Part shown: positions 34,564 through 44,023 of the stretch, piece by piece | Position numbering within the stretch: the stretch's first letter is position 1 | How the letters are laid out: every line of letters begins with the position of its first letter | NCBI GenBank assembly: GCA_964463695.1 | Contig: CAYXCZ010000008.1 | Location: 73,839-137,838 of the forward strand | Direction of reading: 5' to 3' | Source of the DNA: JALNZU01 sp964463695 | GTDB taxonomy: Bacteria; Bacteroidota; Bacteroidia; Bacteroidales; F082 | Length of the DNA stretch: 64,000 nt | Program-made: the position numbers and the translations under genes | Notes under the pieces: generated by a model | What the model saw: the letters and a program-made list of their open reading frames with translations, nothing else | Told to the model about the DNA's origin: nothing | The model's database searches: none

Positions 34564-36936
34564 TTATAATTTTCTTAAGAGATCAATGAATATTCGTCTG
34601 GCTCTAAGTAACCAGTTTAAGAGGAAAAAGCGTTTTGGAGCTTCTTCGCCATAAACGGCTATATTTCTGTCTTTTACTTTAATATTAGCATCATTATAAA
34701 TGATATGAATATTTTTTAGTTGATTACTTTCTGCATCTTTTAGAGCAGAAACAAGTTCTTTTTTACGTGTGAAATTATGGCGTACGACAAAAGCTGTTGC
34801 ATCGCTGTATTTATTTAGCAGAAATGCATCACCAAACAACCCAATTGGTGGCGTATCCATCACTATATAGTCGTATTTCTTTCGTAATTCATTGAACATT
34901 TGTTGTGTTCGCTGCGATTCAATTAACTCATCCGGATTAGGAGGTATGGGTCCGCTAAGCAATATGTCAAGATTCTTGGTAGATGTTTTCTGAATGACCT
35001 GATCGGCTGGTAATTGATGAATCAAACAAGGGGTTATTCCAAGGTTTTCGTCAAGATTAAGTTCTTTAGCCAAATTTGGACGACGCATATCAAAACCAAC
35101 AAGGATGGTTCGCTTTCCGGTAAGCGCATAAACTGAAGCAAGATTAAGTGCAAAAAAAGTTTTTCCTTCTTCAATAACTGAAGAAGTTACCATTATAACC
35201 TGTTCACCTTGTGAGGGTTGAAGATTGATTTTGATGCGTATAATCCTGAAAAGCTCCGTAAAATAACTTCCGGGAGCTTTTAATACTGCATCAAAATTCC
35301 TGGATGGATTTGTTGAGATACTACCTGCTATTGGATGATCTGTATTAGCAATAATATCTTCAAGAGCCATTACCCGGTTGTTGAGCACAACAATAAGGAA
35401 CAGGAAGATTGAGGGTATCAAAATAGCCCAGATAATGGCATTGATAAATGCTGCTTTTGGACTTGCTGAAACATTTGAAATACCTGTATCACCTGCAAAA
35501 TCAACTACTTCATGATCAGGACTGTTGGCTGCACGCTGTATTTCAACATCAGATTTACGTTTGAGTAAAAAATCGTATAGATTGTTTATAATCTTGTATT
35601 GACGCTCAATTGCAAGATATTCACGTTCAATTGTTGGCAGCACCTGAAATTCTTCGTTGAGTTTAAACATCCTTTCTTCCGTATCAAGCAGTTTTTTTTC
35701 AGTTGTCTCAATCGTACTGCGCATACTTTCGATTAGATTGTCCTTCATATTTTTTATGTCGGCCTCCAATATCTGAATATAAGGATTCTCTTTGGTTGAA
35801 TTGGAAAGCAAGGCGTCTTTTTCGAGTATTCTTAATGACAATTTTCCTACCAAGGCATTGAACATCGGCAAGTTAACTCCCATTGAGGAAGGCATTACAA
35901 TGTCGTCGTAGTTATCTCTGGTTTTTACATAATCGTAAAGGTACCGGTAATACTGCAAATCGATTCGTAAATTTTTGGCATCTTTCGATTCTGAATCCAG
36001 GTTTTTGAGCAAAGAGCCAATTTTTTCCTGGATGAGCATAAACTGATACTTTTGTCTGAAAGCTTCCAATTCACTTTCAGTACGTTTCAAATCTTCGCCA
36101 ACTTCAATCAATTGTTTTTCAACAAAAAGGATGGTGTTGGTAAGAATCTGATTCTTCTTTTCGAGGTTTGTGAGCAAGAACTCAGCAGTCAACTGATTGA
36201 GGTAATCCTTTTCCTTTGCTTTGTTAGCGCCTTTCGTTGCAACAACGATCATCGAAGTACCACGTTCAACATAAACGCTGGTTTTGTTCATGTATTGATT
36301 TGTCAAACCATTGATGTCATTAATTGTAAAAGCATAACGACGGTTTACCTGTTTCTTCTGGTCAGTTTCCGGTTTCCAAGTGATCCAGAATTTGTAATTT
36401 CCTGATTGAACGGTGTCGCCAATCATATGACGTTGAGGCACTTTAAACTGGGTAGCTGTTTCGGAAGAAAGTTCAAATTCTACCTCTGATAAAAACTTCA
36501 CTTTTATAGTCTTGTACCGTGGTTGAGTATGGTCATTATCAAAGCTTACAAGAAATGGGGCATCTTTATAAATTTCAATATCAATATATTCTCCTGATTC
36601 GTAGTAAGTTACGATGAAGTCAAGTTTCTCAACAATGCGCTTTATCTGAGCAAAAGATTTCAGCAAAGCAATCTGGTTGTCAATCAGTTTTGAATTAAGA
36701 AATGTTGGAGAAGAAGAAATAACACCTCGTTCCTGAAGCACAGAGGTATTGCTCTTATCTTCAATAAGAACAGTTGTTTTGAGGCTATACATCGGGATGA
36801 TGTATTTGTTTTTATTTTGAGCAAATAAAAATGCTATAGCTAGTGCAATTCCAAAAAGATACCAGTTCTGCGCATATTTGCGTAGAATACGCCCAACATC
36901 CAAGCCTTGCTTTACCGAATTAACTGTCTTACCCAT
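34564..36936 (-). CDS. Wzc-like polysaccharide co-polymerase/tyrosine autokinase
   Basis: The 790-residue protein has an N-terminal Wzz-type domain with a membrane segment at about 25-45. A long coiled-coil periplasmic region follows (about 230-460), and a second membrane segment lies near 510-530. The cytosolic kinase domain has Walker A EEGKTFFALNLA (about 590), Walker A' ILVGFDMRRP and Walker B YDYIVMDTPP. The GFD variant of Walker A' is common in Bacteroidota. The C-terminal tail (about the last 30 residues) holds only one Tyr, so the usual tyrosine cluster is absent. It regulates chain length and export with the Wza homologue encoded 1 bp upstream. Confidence 0.9.
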   Translation of the reverse strand: MGKTVNSVKQGLDVGRILRKYAQNWYLFGIALAIAFLFAQNKNKYIIPMYSLKTTVLIEDKSNTSVLQERGVISSSPTFLNSKLIDNQIALLKSFAQIKRIVEKLDFIVTYYESGEYIDIEIYKDAPFLVSFDNDHTQPRYKTIKVKFLSEVEFELSSETATQFKVPQRHMIGDTVQSGNYKFWITWKPETDQKKQVNRRYAFTINDINGLTNQYMNKTSVYVERGTSMIVVATKGANKAKEKDYLNQLTAEFLLTNLEKKNQILTNTILFVEKQLIEVGEDLKRTESELEAFRQKYQFMLIQEKIGSLLKNLDSESKDAKNLRIDLQYYRYLYDYVKTRDNYDDIVMPSSMGVNLPMFNALVGKLSLRILEKDALLSNSTKENPYIQILEADIKNMKDNLIESMRSTIETTEKKLLDTEERMFKLNEEFQVLPTIEREYLAIERQYKIINNLYDFLLKRKSDVEIQRAANSPDHEVVDFAGDTGISNVSASPKAAFINAIIWAILIPSIFLFLIVVLNNRVMALEDIIANTDHPIAGSISTNPSRNFDAVLKAPGSYFTELFRIIRIKINLQPSQGEQVIMVTSSVIEEGKTFFALNLASVYALTGKRTILVGFDMRRPNLAKELNLDENLGITPCLIHQLPADQVIQKTSTKNLDILLSGPIPPNPDELIESQRTQQMFNELRKKYDYIVMDTPPIGLFGDAFLLNKYSDATAFVVRHNFTRKKELVSALKDAESNQLKNIHIIYNDANIKVKDRNIAVYGEEAPKRFFLLNWLLRARRIFIDLLRKL

Positions 36937-36937
36937 A

Positions 36938-37765
36938 TCAGTTATTTAAAGCATTAAACTGCTGAATTAATAGAATCACTGTTAAACTGGTTGTTAGCAA
37001 TGTCGTAAACAATGTGAGAGAAAAAGTTGGTGTTATACCAATTGATTTTGCACGCATTGGTTCAACGTAAACAACATCGTTGGGAAAGACATAAAACATA
37101 TTTTCGCCAATGAGCTTCCCACTTGTAACATCGACTAGATAAACTTTACGGACACCGTTTACTGATCGAAACACTTTAACTTCCTGTCTGCGAGCATATT
37201 CAGTTAGTCCTCCTGCAAGTGTCAGCGCTTCGTAGATGGTGATTTTGTTTTTTGTCATGTTGTAGATACCTTCCTTACGTACCTCACCCAAAACATTCAC
37301 ATAATTGTTGATAAGCTTTACTTCCACCCTGATACGCTCACCCAGAATGATTTTAGCTGCTTCTTTTACTCTTTGCTGAGCCTCTCTGACGGTGCAGCTC
37401 CCCACTGCAATTTTACCCAAGTAAGGAAAGTCAACATATCCTTCATCATCAACATAATATCCAATAAGTGCCTGATTGCTTTCATTTAAGAAGTTAATGC
37501 CTCCCATTGGTTCCATGAAAATTGAAAGTTCCTTTTCGATTGTTGAGACTGCAATATACAGGTAATCATTAGGTTGTATTACATAAGCTTTTAAAATAGT
37601 GTCTTCTGAAACAAAACTGTTTGCATAACTGGAGTCATTGATCTGATCATATTGCATCAACAGAATTTTCTTCTGTGGAATACATGATACCAGAAGGAAA
37701 AAGTAGATGGTAAAAATACTTACCCTTTTAAACAATTCGGGACGCAACATAAGGCTCCTTCTCAT
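36938..37765 (-). CDS. Wza-like outer-membrane polysaccharide export lipoprotein
   Basis: The ATG at 37765 gives 275 residues. An ATG at 37750 is also possible, and the TTG at 37789 overlaps the promoter. The lipobox LLVSC anchors the protein. Poly_export and SLBB-like regions follow: IQPNDYLYIAVSTIEKE, YVDFPYLGKIAVGSCTVREA and VNVLGEVRKEGIYN, then YEALTLAGGLTEYARRQEV. A C-terminal membrane segment (about 240-262) is typical of Bacteroidota Wza-like proteins. It is the first gene of the 22-gene operon and forms the outer-membrane channel. Confidence 0.88.
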   Translation of the reverse strand: MRRSLMLRPELFKRVSIFTIYFFLLVSCIPQKKILLMQYDQINDSSYANSFVSEDTILKAYVIQPNDYLYIAVSTIEKELSIFMEPMGGINFLNESNQALIGYYVDDEGYVDFPYLGKIAVGSCTVREAQQRVKEAAKIILGERIRVEVKLINNYVNVLGEVRKEGIYNMTKNKITIYEALTLAGGLTEYARRQEVKVFRSVNGVRKVYLVDVTSGKLIGENMFYVFPNDVVYVEPMRAKSIGITPTFSLTLFTTLLTTSLTVILLIQQFNALNN

Positions 37766-37786
37766 AATTGGTGCTTTTGTATGTAA

Positions 37787-37794
37787 CAAATATA
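37787..37794 (-). promoter_or_regulatory. Candidate -7 element for the polysaccharide operon
   Basis: The minus strand reads TATATTTG, matching TAnnTTTG, 22 bp upstream of the ATG at 37765. The nearest TTG is about 29 bp further upstream, wider than usual. Its location at the head of the operon supports it. Confidence 0.4.
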
Positions 37795-37919
37795 TGGCTA
37801 AAAATGTCTTTCATAACCTATGTCAAAAAAAAAGAAAAAAAATATCAATAATTCGTTGTTTTCCCTCACAAACATTCGTTTCAAGAACTAAAAACAAACC
37901 TTATAAATACCAATAAAAC

Positions 37920-39473
37920 CTACTTTAAAAGTTTTGAAATCATAAACAAAAGTTCCATTCGTTTTATTGGTTTCATTAAAATGCCAGCAAAACTACCTGA
38001 TTCAATGAGTGTTGTCCATTCCTGATGAATGTAGGCCGTTTGTGCAACAAAAGGCACTGATTGGAAATTGATCCAGTTTCTGCTGATTTCACTTTTTAAG
38101 GTAACACCGTTCCATGGTTCGGGCAAACCTATATCCATTAAAACAAGATGAAACGTTTGTCCGGTGTTTATTTGTTGTTGAATAAGGTTTATTGCTTCAT
38201 TTCCGGTGTAAGCAACCACAACATTTGCTACTTCTTTCAGATAAAGTTTCAAAACCTGTGCGTTAATCTTGTCATCTTCGACAATTAAAATTGATGGATT
38301 TTTAACTTTTATTTCATCCATTAACTCCTTTTCTACGTCTACTGAATTCTCGCCAATATAAGGTTTGAAGTTGAGGGTGACAATTTCACCCATATCAGTT
38401 CCAGTTTTAAACGAAATTGATGTACTAAGTGTATTTAGTTCTAAAAGGAGTTTTCTTATTTCAGGATGTGATTCGAGTGATGTTGACTCTGTTTCATAAG
38501 GAGGTTGTTGTTGTTTCAACCATTGCGTCAGTTGTGAAGGAAAATCCAATCCTATGTTGTCAATACTGAAATCAAGGCTATGTGAGTCACTGTTTTTTAC
38601 CACTTTAATCTTTATGAGCTCCGACCTGCAAAATTTAACTGCTTTCTCCATTAGATACCTCAGCACCCGTTCTAACCGGTCTGCGTCGGTCAGCATACGA
38701 ATGTTTGTTTCAGTTTGAACATCAAAAGTGAGCTCGTTTTCTGTTGCAGCCTCTTCAAGCGAAAAGCGAATTTTAGCAATAAGTGCCGATGGTTCAACCA
38801 CACTCAAATTCAGGTGTCGCTGAAAAGGAACTAAAACATCCTCTGAACTGTCTACAAGTTTTTTGAGTTTATGTGAATTTTTGTAAATCCCACTGATGTA
38901 AGTTTGAAGCTTTGGGTCGAGTTGTTCTTTCATTAAAACTGAACTGAAACCCATGATACCATTCAATGCCGTTCTGATTTCATGTTGCTGTTCTGAAGTC
39001 CATTCTTCAATTTTTGAAATTTCCACCGTCTGAACTTTTGGCTTTAATACCTCAGCTGGTTTTTCAATTTTCGGTGCTATCTCAGGCGAGTGAGAGGAAA
39101 CTTTAGTTTCGGCATTATCCACAGGCTTAACAATACACAAATATTTCTGTCCTTCAATTTCTGAAGTTTCGACAGATACTTTCTGAAGATTATGATTTGC
39201 CGTTAGAAGAAACATTGAAGCAGTAAAATCACGCAACTGCTTCATATCAAAAGGGTTACTTTCATTCGGATAGACAAGAAAAAGTTGTCGGGCAATAAGG
39301 TCCAGCAATAAATTTTCATTAAAGCCTGATAACGACTCAAAGGCTGCATTTGATAGCATGATATCGCCTTCAGCATCCACAAGCAGTGCTGCCTCAGGCT
39401 TATAATCTATTAAAGATTTGTAGTATTGCCTGTTGGTTAATTGTTTCCTGGGACGTTTATCCCTTTGATTCAC
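37920..39473 (-). CDS. Hybrid histidine kinase with a degenerate ATPase domain
   Basis: The start is GTG at 39473 (517 residues). It has a PAS-like domain (about 20-85, LLVDAEGDIMLSNAAFESLSGF), then an H-box QQHEIRTALNGIMGF (His164; usual Pro replaced by Ala). The ATPase region has an altered N-box (YLMEKAVKFC, where NA is expected) and a broken G1 box (IDNIGLDFP), and no GxGLGL G2 box. The C-terminal receiver (about 395-517) keeps Asp447 in LMDIGLPEP and the Lys in MKPI. ATP binding looks lost while the His and receiver remain, so it may act as a phosphotransfer scaffold rather than a kinase. Confidence 0.83.
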   Translation of the reverse strand: MNQRDKRPRKQLTNRQYYKSLIDYKPEAALLVDAEGDIMLSNAAFESLSGFNENLLLDLIARQLFLVYPNESNPFDMKQLRDFTASMFLLTANHNLQKVSVETSEIEGQKYLCIVKPVDNAETKVSSHSPEIAPKIEKPAEVLKPKVQTVEISKIEEWTSEQQHEIRTALNGIMGFSSVLMKEQLDPKLQTYISGIYKNSHKLKKLVDSSEDVLVPFQRHLNLSVVEPSALIAKIRFSLEEAATENELTFDVQTETNIRMLTDADRLERVLRYLMEKAVKFCRSELIKIKVVKNSDSHSLDFSIDNIGLDFPSQLTQWLKQQQPPYETESTSLESHPEIRKLLLELNTLSTSISFKTGTDMGEIVTLNFKPYIGENSVDVEKELMDEIKVKNPSILIVEDDKINAQVLKLYLKEVANVVVAYTGNEAINLIQQQINTGQTFHLVLMDIGLPEPWNGVTLKSEISRNWINFQSVPFVAQTAYIHQEWTTLIESGSFAGILMKPIKRMELLFMISKLLK

Positions 39474-39566
39474 GGTAGTAAAAATAACACCTCCACTTTT
39501 GTTAACAACCGTAATTGTACGTATTTACATCAATAATGTTTCATATGATTAAGTCAAACTGCTTGT

Positions 39567-40739
39567 TTAAATGTTCATAATTCGCTGATCACTCTCAATG
39601 ATAGCCCTGATTTTGTCAGAAAACGTATCCCAGTTGAGTTGCAATTCGAAGAAATCACGTGACGAAACAGCTAATGGAATATATGTTTTTTCATAATCAT
39701 TAAAAATAGTTGCAATTTTTGAGGCAAACTCTTTTCCTCTGGCTTCCAGTGGCAACCTGAAACCATTTACACCATTATATACAGCACCACCAATTCCGCC
39801 TGTATCTGTTGTTATGGAAGGAATCGCAAATGCACTTGCCTCGCAAAAAACGACTCCAAAACACTCTGCACGTGTTGGTAAAATCAAAAAATGATGACTT
39901 TTAAGCAAAGCTTCGAAACGCTTGTATTCATCGAAGTTATTTTTGTTGATAAACGGAATCACATGCAAGTCAACATCGGCAACCGAAGCCGGAGGAATAC
40001 AACCACAAACTGTCAAAGATGCTCTCAAACCCTTTTTCTTAAGTTCCAACAAGGTTTCAAAAGCAATATCACCTCCTTTTCGCTCCCACTCTACTCCAAG
40101 AAATAACAATTTACAAACGTCATTTTCTTTGATTTGCAATACCTCATGCCGCTCAGGAATCTCATCCAGGTTTGGTCCGAATGGAACCACAAACACTTTT
40201 TTAGGATCAGTGTGATAAGTGTGAATAGCCGAATCGGCTGCCCATTGCGAGGTAAAAACAATCCATCGGGATCGTTTATGAGCCAATTTTTCAATCAAAT
40301 TGCCTTCCCATTCTGATAAAGCCATGAAACCTGAGAACCACTCATAATAATTATACAAGCTGGCAAAAGTAGTGTCTGAATAATAAAGAATTGGAATATC
40401 CGTCCGAATCAATGCAATCTCTGTTGAGGAGCGCGGGGCGATAATAAAATCAAACTCTTTCCCATTAAGTTTTTTATTAAAAAACCCTGCATAACGCAAA
40501 GCCATATAAATGCTGTGATCCAAATTGTAGGGTCGTTTGAATTTTTTTCCGATTCTATTCAGAATACCACTTAGTAAACGCCTGGTTTTCATTGGTCCCA
40601 AAATCTCAACATCTCCCAGGTCTCGTTGAACAGCCCGAAGCAAATGATAAGTTACACCCGATAGTTTTCGTTTATCAAGTGGGTCGAAAGACGTAAGAAA
40701 ACCAATTTTGTAACGTTTCATTATTGGATATAATGACAT
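39567..40739 (-). CDS. Family 4 glycosyltransferase
   Basis: The 390-residue protein has an open frame to 40739 with an ATG there. A second ATG at 40721 starts closer to the conserved MKRYKIGFLTSFDP, so the true start is uncertain. The donor domain has LLFLGVEWERKGGDIAFETL and the E-x7-E motif ECFGVVFCEASAFAIPSI, typical of retaining GT4 enzymes. It is outside the main operon, separated by the degenerate kinase, and divergent to the WecA-like gene. A role in the same glycan is an inference from position. Confidence 0.85.
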   Translation of the reverse strand: MSLYPIMKRYKIGFLTSFDPLDKRKLSGVTYHLLRAVQRDLGDVEILGPMKTRRLLSGILNRIGKKFKRPYNLDHSIYMALRYAGFFNKKLNGKEFDFIIAPRSSTEIALIRTDIPILYYSDTTFASLYNYYEWFSGFMALSEWEGNLIEKLAHKRSRWIVFTSQWAADSAIHTYHTDPKKVFVVPFGPNLDEIPERHEVLQIKENDVCKLLFLGVEWERKGGDIAFETLLELKKKGLRASLTVCGCIPPASVADVDLHVIPFINKNNFDEYKRFEALLKSHHFLILPTRAECFGVVFCEASAFAIPSITTDTGGIGGAVYNGVNGFRLPLEARGKEFASKIATIFNDYEKTYIPLAVSSRDFFELQLNWDTFSDKIRAIIESDQRIMNI

Positions 40740-40852
40740 TTTTTATTTGAGGTTGTAAATGTAAAAAAGTTTTCCAGCCTGACGAAAAATTTGAACTTCA
40801 TGTACTTAATTATGTCTACGTATAAAAAAAATATTATTTCAATGATATCAAG

Positions 40853-40882
40853 TTGAATTCAATCCCATATTGTTTATATTTG
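40853..40882 (+). promoter_or_regulatory. Bacteroidota-type promoter for the WecA-like gene
   Basis: TTG (40853-40855), a 19-bp spacer and TATATTTG (40875-40882) match the -33/-7 consensus well. The ATG lies 60 bp downstream of the -7 box. Confidence 0.62.
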
Positions 40883-40942
40883 CTACAATCATTCAAATGT
40901 TTTTTTGCTTATAATTAAGCTAACATAAACAAAACCAAATAT

Positions 40943-42103
40943 ATGGAAACCGAAGGGAAATCATTATTAGATTCAATTCTTCCATTAGCCGGATCATTTT
41001 TTACAGCTTTTATTATCACATTGCTACTTATACCTATAATCATCAGGTTAAGCAAAAAGTATCATCTGGTTGATAAGCCAGATCAGCGGAAAGTGCACAA
41101 AGAACCTATACCGACACTTGGTGGCATTGGTTTTTTTAGTGGTTTTATTGGGATTGCTATTGCATGGTTGTCGTGGAGTGGTCAATTGGCTGATTTCATT
41201 TTGCTAATTGGACTAATTGTCCTGTTTACAATGGGCATTTTTGACGATATGCTTGATTTACGCGCTTCTCTCAAATTTGTGATACAAATAACTGTAGCAC
41301 TCATAATTTCATATTATGGTTTCAAAATTGAATCGTTACATGGTGTTTTTGGCATAAATGAAATGCCAGTTTGGGCACAATATACGTTTTCGGTTTTTCT
41401 TATTACAGGTTTAATTAATGCTTTTAACCTAATCGATGGTATCGACGGTTTGGCAGGTGGATTGGCATTTATCAATTCGGTGGTGCTAGGCATTATTTTG
41501 TATCAACAGGAAAATATGCTTTATGCAACTTTAGCTTTCACTTTTGCCGGTGCTTTATTGGGTTTCTTAAAGTTTAATTTCAATCCTGCGAAAATCTTCA
41601 TGGGCGACACCGGATCATTGGTTATTGGTTTTTTGATGGCTGTTCTTGGCATTGTAGTTATACGTGGAATTGACATAACTGAAAATGCAACTACTTCACC
41701 AACTGGAAGTTTGATGATTGTTGTTGTTGGAATTCTACTGCTTCCGGTTTACGATACTTTACGCGTTTTTTCTGAACGTATTCTTAAAAAATCCTCTCCT
41801 TTCAAACCTGACAGAACGCATGTGCACCATCTTTTAATAGAGACCGGGGCAAGACACAAAAAAGCCTCCATAATATTATATGTTGCAAATCTTACCATTA
41901 TTATAATGGCTTACTTTTTGCGCGATGCAAATCCTTCATTTTCAGTTTTATTTTTATTCGTTTTGGCGGCTATAATGTCGGAAAGTATAAATCTGAAACG
42001 ATGGTTGATGGAGTTGGCGCTGGGGAAAAAGGCAGAAGAGAAAACAAGCAAGATTGTTGAAGAAAACAGGTTTCTGGAAGATATTATTGATAAAGACAGT
42101 TAA
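40943..42103 (+). CDS. WecA/MraY-family sugar-1-phosphate transferase
   Basis: The 386-residue protein has about ten membrane segments and the ordered family motifs. These are DKPDQRKVHKEPIPTLGG, GIFDDMLDLRASLKF, NLIDGIDGLAGGL, IFMGDTGSLVIGF and RTHVHHLL. It transfers a sugar-1-phosphate, commonly GlcNAc, from UDP-sugar to undecaprenyl phosphate, making the lipid-linked starter. No other initiating transferase is in the window, so it is the likely priming enzyme for the glycan made by the operon. The C-terminal soluble tail (about 355-386) is acidic/basic and unusual in length. Confidence 0.9.
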   Translation: METEGKSLLDSILPLAGSFFTAFIITLLLIPIIIRLSKKYHLVDKPDQRKVHKEPIPTLGGIGFFSGFIGIAIAWLSWSGQLADFILLIGLIVLFTMGIFDDMLDLRASLKFVIQITVALIISYYGFKIESLHGVFGINEMPVWAQYTFSVFLITGLINAFNLIDGIDGLAGGLAFINSVVLGIILYQQENMLYATLAFTFAGALLGFLKFNFNPAKIFMGDTGSLVIGFLMAVLGIVVIRGIDITENATTSPTGSLMIVVVGILLLPVYDTLRVFSERILKKSSPFKPDRTHVHHLLIETGARHKKASIILYVANLTIIIMAYFLRDANPSFSVLFLFVLAAIMSESINLKRWLMELALGKKAEEKTSKIVEENRFLEDIIDKDS

Positions 42104-42117
42104 ATAAGTTATTGATT

Positions 42118-42660
42118 ATGAGTAAAAAAGAAATAATTTTCCTTGTTGAAGACAATGTTGGCTTTGCTTTGTCAACAAAAAAAGGACTTGAAAAAGAACT
42201 CGATTTTGAAGTTATTCACTTTGAAACGGGCGAAAAAATGCTTGAATTTGTAGAGCAAAAGCCTGATGTGATTCCAGCTATTATTGTATTGGATTACTAT
42301 CTCAACAGTATGGAAGGAGCAGCTTTAAATGGCGGTGAAATCATGTTTAAGCTCAAAAATCCCGAAAAAAGGGTCAATCCATTTCGTAAAGTTCCTGTTA
42401 TTATGTTAACCGCTGCTAATGAGCTTACTACAGCTATTACCCTGCTCAAAAAAGGAGCTATGGACTATATTTTAAAGGACGAAGGCTTTTTCGAGAATTT
42501 GCTCAAAACGATAAATAACATCATCAATATCAGAAATTATCAAACAGAAATTGTAATCCATAAAGCAAAAGCTGATGTCTACCGTAAGCGTTTGATTGGC
42601 ATGTCTGTAGCATTTGGAGTCATCATTACCGCTTTGGTAATTCTATTTTTGGCAAAGTAA
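42118..42660 (+). CDS. Receiver-domain protein with a C-terminal membrane anchor
   Basis: I start at the ATG at 42118 (180 residues); a TTG two codons earlier is less likely. A complete receiver (about 1-130) has acidic residues in VEDN, Asp59 in IIVLDYYL, Thr98 and Lys120. The C-terminal part is a basic segment followed by one hydrophobic helix (about 159-179) and a single terminal Lys. There is no DNA-binding or enzymatic output. The tail-anchored layout suggests a receiver held at the inner membrane, next to the WecA-like protein encoded 14 bp upstream. Confidence 0.87.
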   Translation: MSKKEIIFLVEDNVGFALSTKKGLEKELDFEVIHFETGEKMLEFVEQKPDVIPAIIVLDYYLNSMEGAALNGGEIMFKLKNPEKRVNPFRKVPVIMLTAANELTTAITLLKKGAMDYILKDEGFFENLLKTINNIINIRNYQTEIVIHKAKADVYRKRLIGMSVAFGVIITALVILFLAK

Positions 42661-42871
42661 TTTGCTAAGCGTACTTATGTTTATAGTGCCTTGATCCATC
42701 GTTCATTTTAAAGGCTTTTTTATAATTGGACAAAATATTTTTTGGTCTAAAGTTGAAAGTCTTTTATTAACGACGACTTTTGCTAAGTGCTGGTTAAAAT
42801 ATTTTGTTTTAAAAGAATTAGGTTTTATACTTTCTCAACCAATATTGTTTTAATAACCTTAATTACCCTCT

Positions 42872-44014
42872 ATGAAAACAGAACAGATTATCTATTCAAA
42901 AAAAAGTGGTTGGACAAGAAAAAGCGACAATGAACTCGGAAACTTGGCTCAACTTGTATTTGTTTTTGGAAATCGCCACCTTTTAAAAAATCCGGAAAAT
43001 ATTGCATTCATAAAAGAAAGCTATCCACTGGCTCAGTTAGCAGGTTGTTCCACCTCAGGTGAAATTTGTCAGGAAGAAGTTTTCGATGAAAATATTATCT
43101 GTACAGCCGTTTGGTTTGAAAAAACCACTATTGAAATTGCCGAAGAAAAGATCAACTCCATGAATGACAGCTTTTTGGTTGGCGAAAGGATAGCAAAAAA
43201 ACTTAGCAAAGATAATTTGCGTCACATCATGATATTTTCAGAAGGATTAAATATCAATGGTAGTGAGCTTACTAAGGGCCTTAATCAGGAGCTTGATAAC
43301 AGTATTTCAGTTACAGGAGGATTAGCTGGCGATCAGGCTGAATTTATTGAAACAGTTATTGTTCACAATCAGGCTGTTGATAGTAATCTTGTTATAGGAA
43401 TTGGGTTTTATGGTGATAATATCCAGGTTGGTTATGGCTCGATGGGAGGTTGGGACTCCTTTGGGGTTGACAGGGAAGTAACACGATCGGAAAAAAATAT
43501 ATTGTATGAGCTTGATGGTCAGCCCGCTCTCGAACTCTATAAAAAATATCTGGGTGCTCATGCTGCGAATCTTCCGTCTTCGGCACTACTCTTCCCATTG
43601 AGCTTACAACTCGAACAAATTGATACATCGGTTGTTCGTACAATTTTATCCATTAATGAAACTGATGGAAGTATGGTTTTTGCAGGCGATATTCCACAAG
43701 GTTCATACGTGCGCTTAATGAAGGCCAGTTTCGACCGTTTGATAGATGGAGCCAACGATGCTGCTGAAATGTCGACTTTAAGTCTGCGCAATAGCCAACC
43801 AGATCTTGCCATACTAATCAGTTGTGTTGGAAGAAAACTTGTTCTAAAACAACGTGTTGAAGAAGAACTTGAAGCAATTCGGGAGGTTACTGGACAAACA
43901 ACAACTCTAACAGGGTTTTATTCCTACGGTGAAATTTGCCCGTTAAAACCCTTCGAACAACATTGCGAATTGCACAACCAAACAATGACAATTACTGTTT
44001 TTAAAGAAGTCTAA
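42872..44014 (+). CDS. FIST-domain sensory protein
   Basis: The 380-residue protein covers FIST_N (about 30-210; LAGCSTSGEICQEEVFDE, GGLAGD, GYGSMGGWDSFG) and FIST_C (about 220-360; ending TTLTGFYSYGEICPL). FIST proteins are soluble sensors usually linked to signalling proteins. The NosP subgroup binds heme and nitric oxide and signals through a neighbouring hybrid kinase. Here two kinase genes follow directly, the first 9 bp away, so a sensor-kinase module is likely. Heme binding is an inference. Confidence 0.92.
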   Translation: MKTEQIIYSKKSGWTRKSDNELGNLAQLVFVFGNRHLLKNPENIAFIKESYPLAQLAGCSTSGEICQEEVFDENIICTAVWFEKTTIEIAEEKINSMNDSFLVGERIAKKLSKDNLRHIMIFSEGLNINGSELTKGLNQELDNSISVTGGLAGDQAEFIETVIVHNQAVDSNLVIGIGFYGDNIQVGYGSMGGWDSFGVDREVTRSEKNILYELDGQPALELYKKYLGAHAANLPSSALLFPLSLQLEQIDTSVVRTILSINETDGSMVFAGDIPQGSYVRLMKASFDRLIDGANDAAEMSTLSLRNSQPDLAILISCVGRKLVLKQRVEEELEAIREVTGQTTTLTGFYSYGEICPLKPFEQHCELHNQTMTITVFKEV

Positions 44015-44023
44015 TAACCGGTG

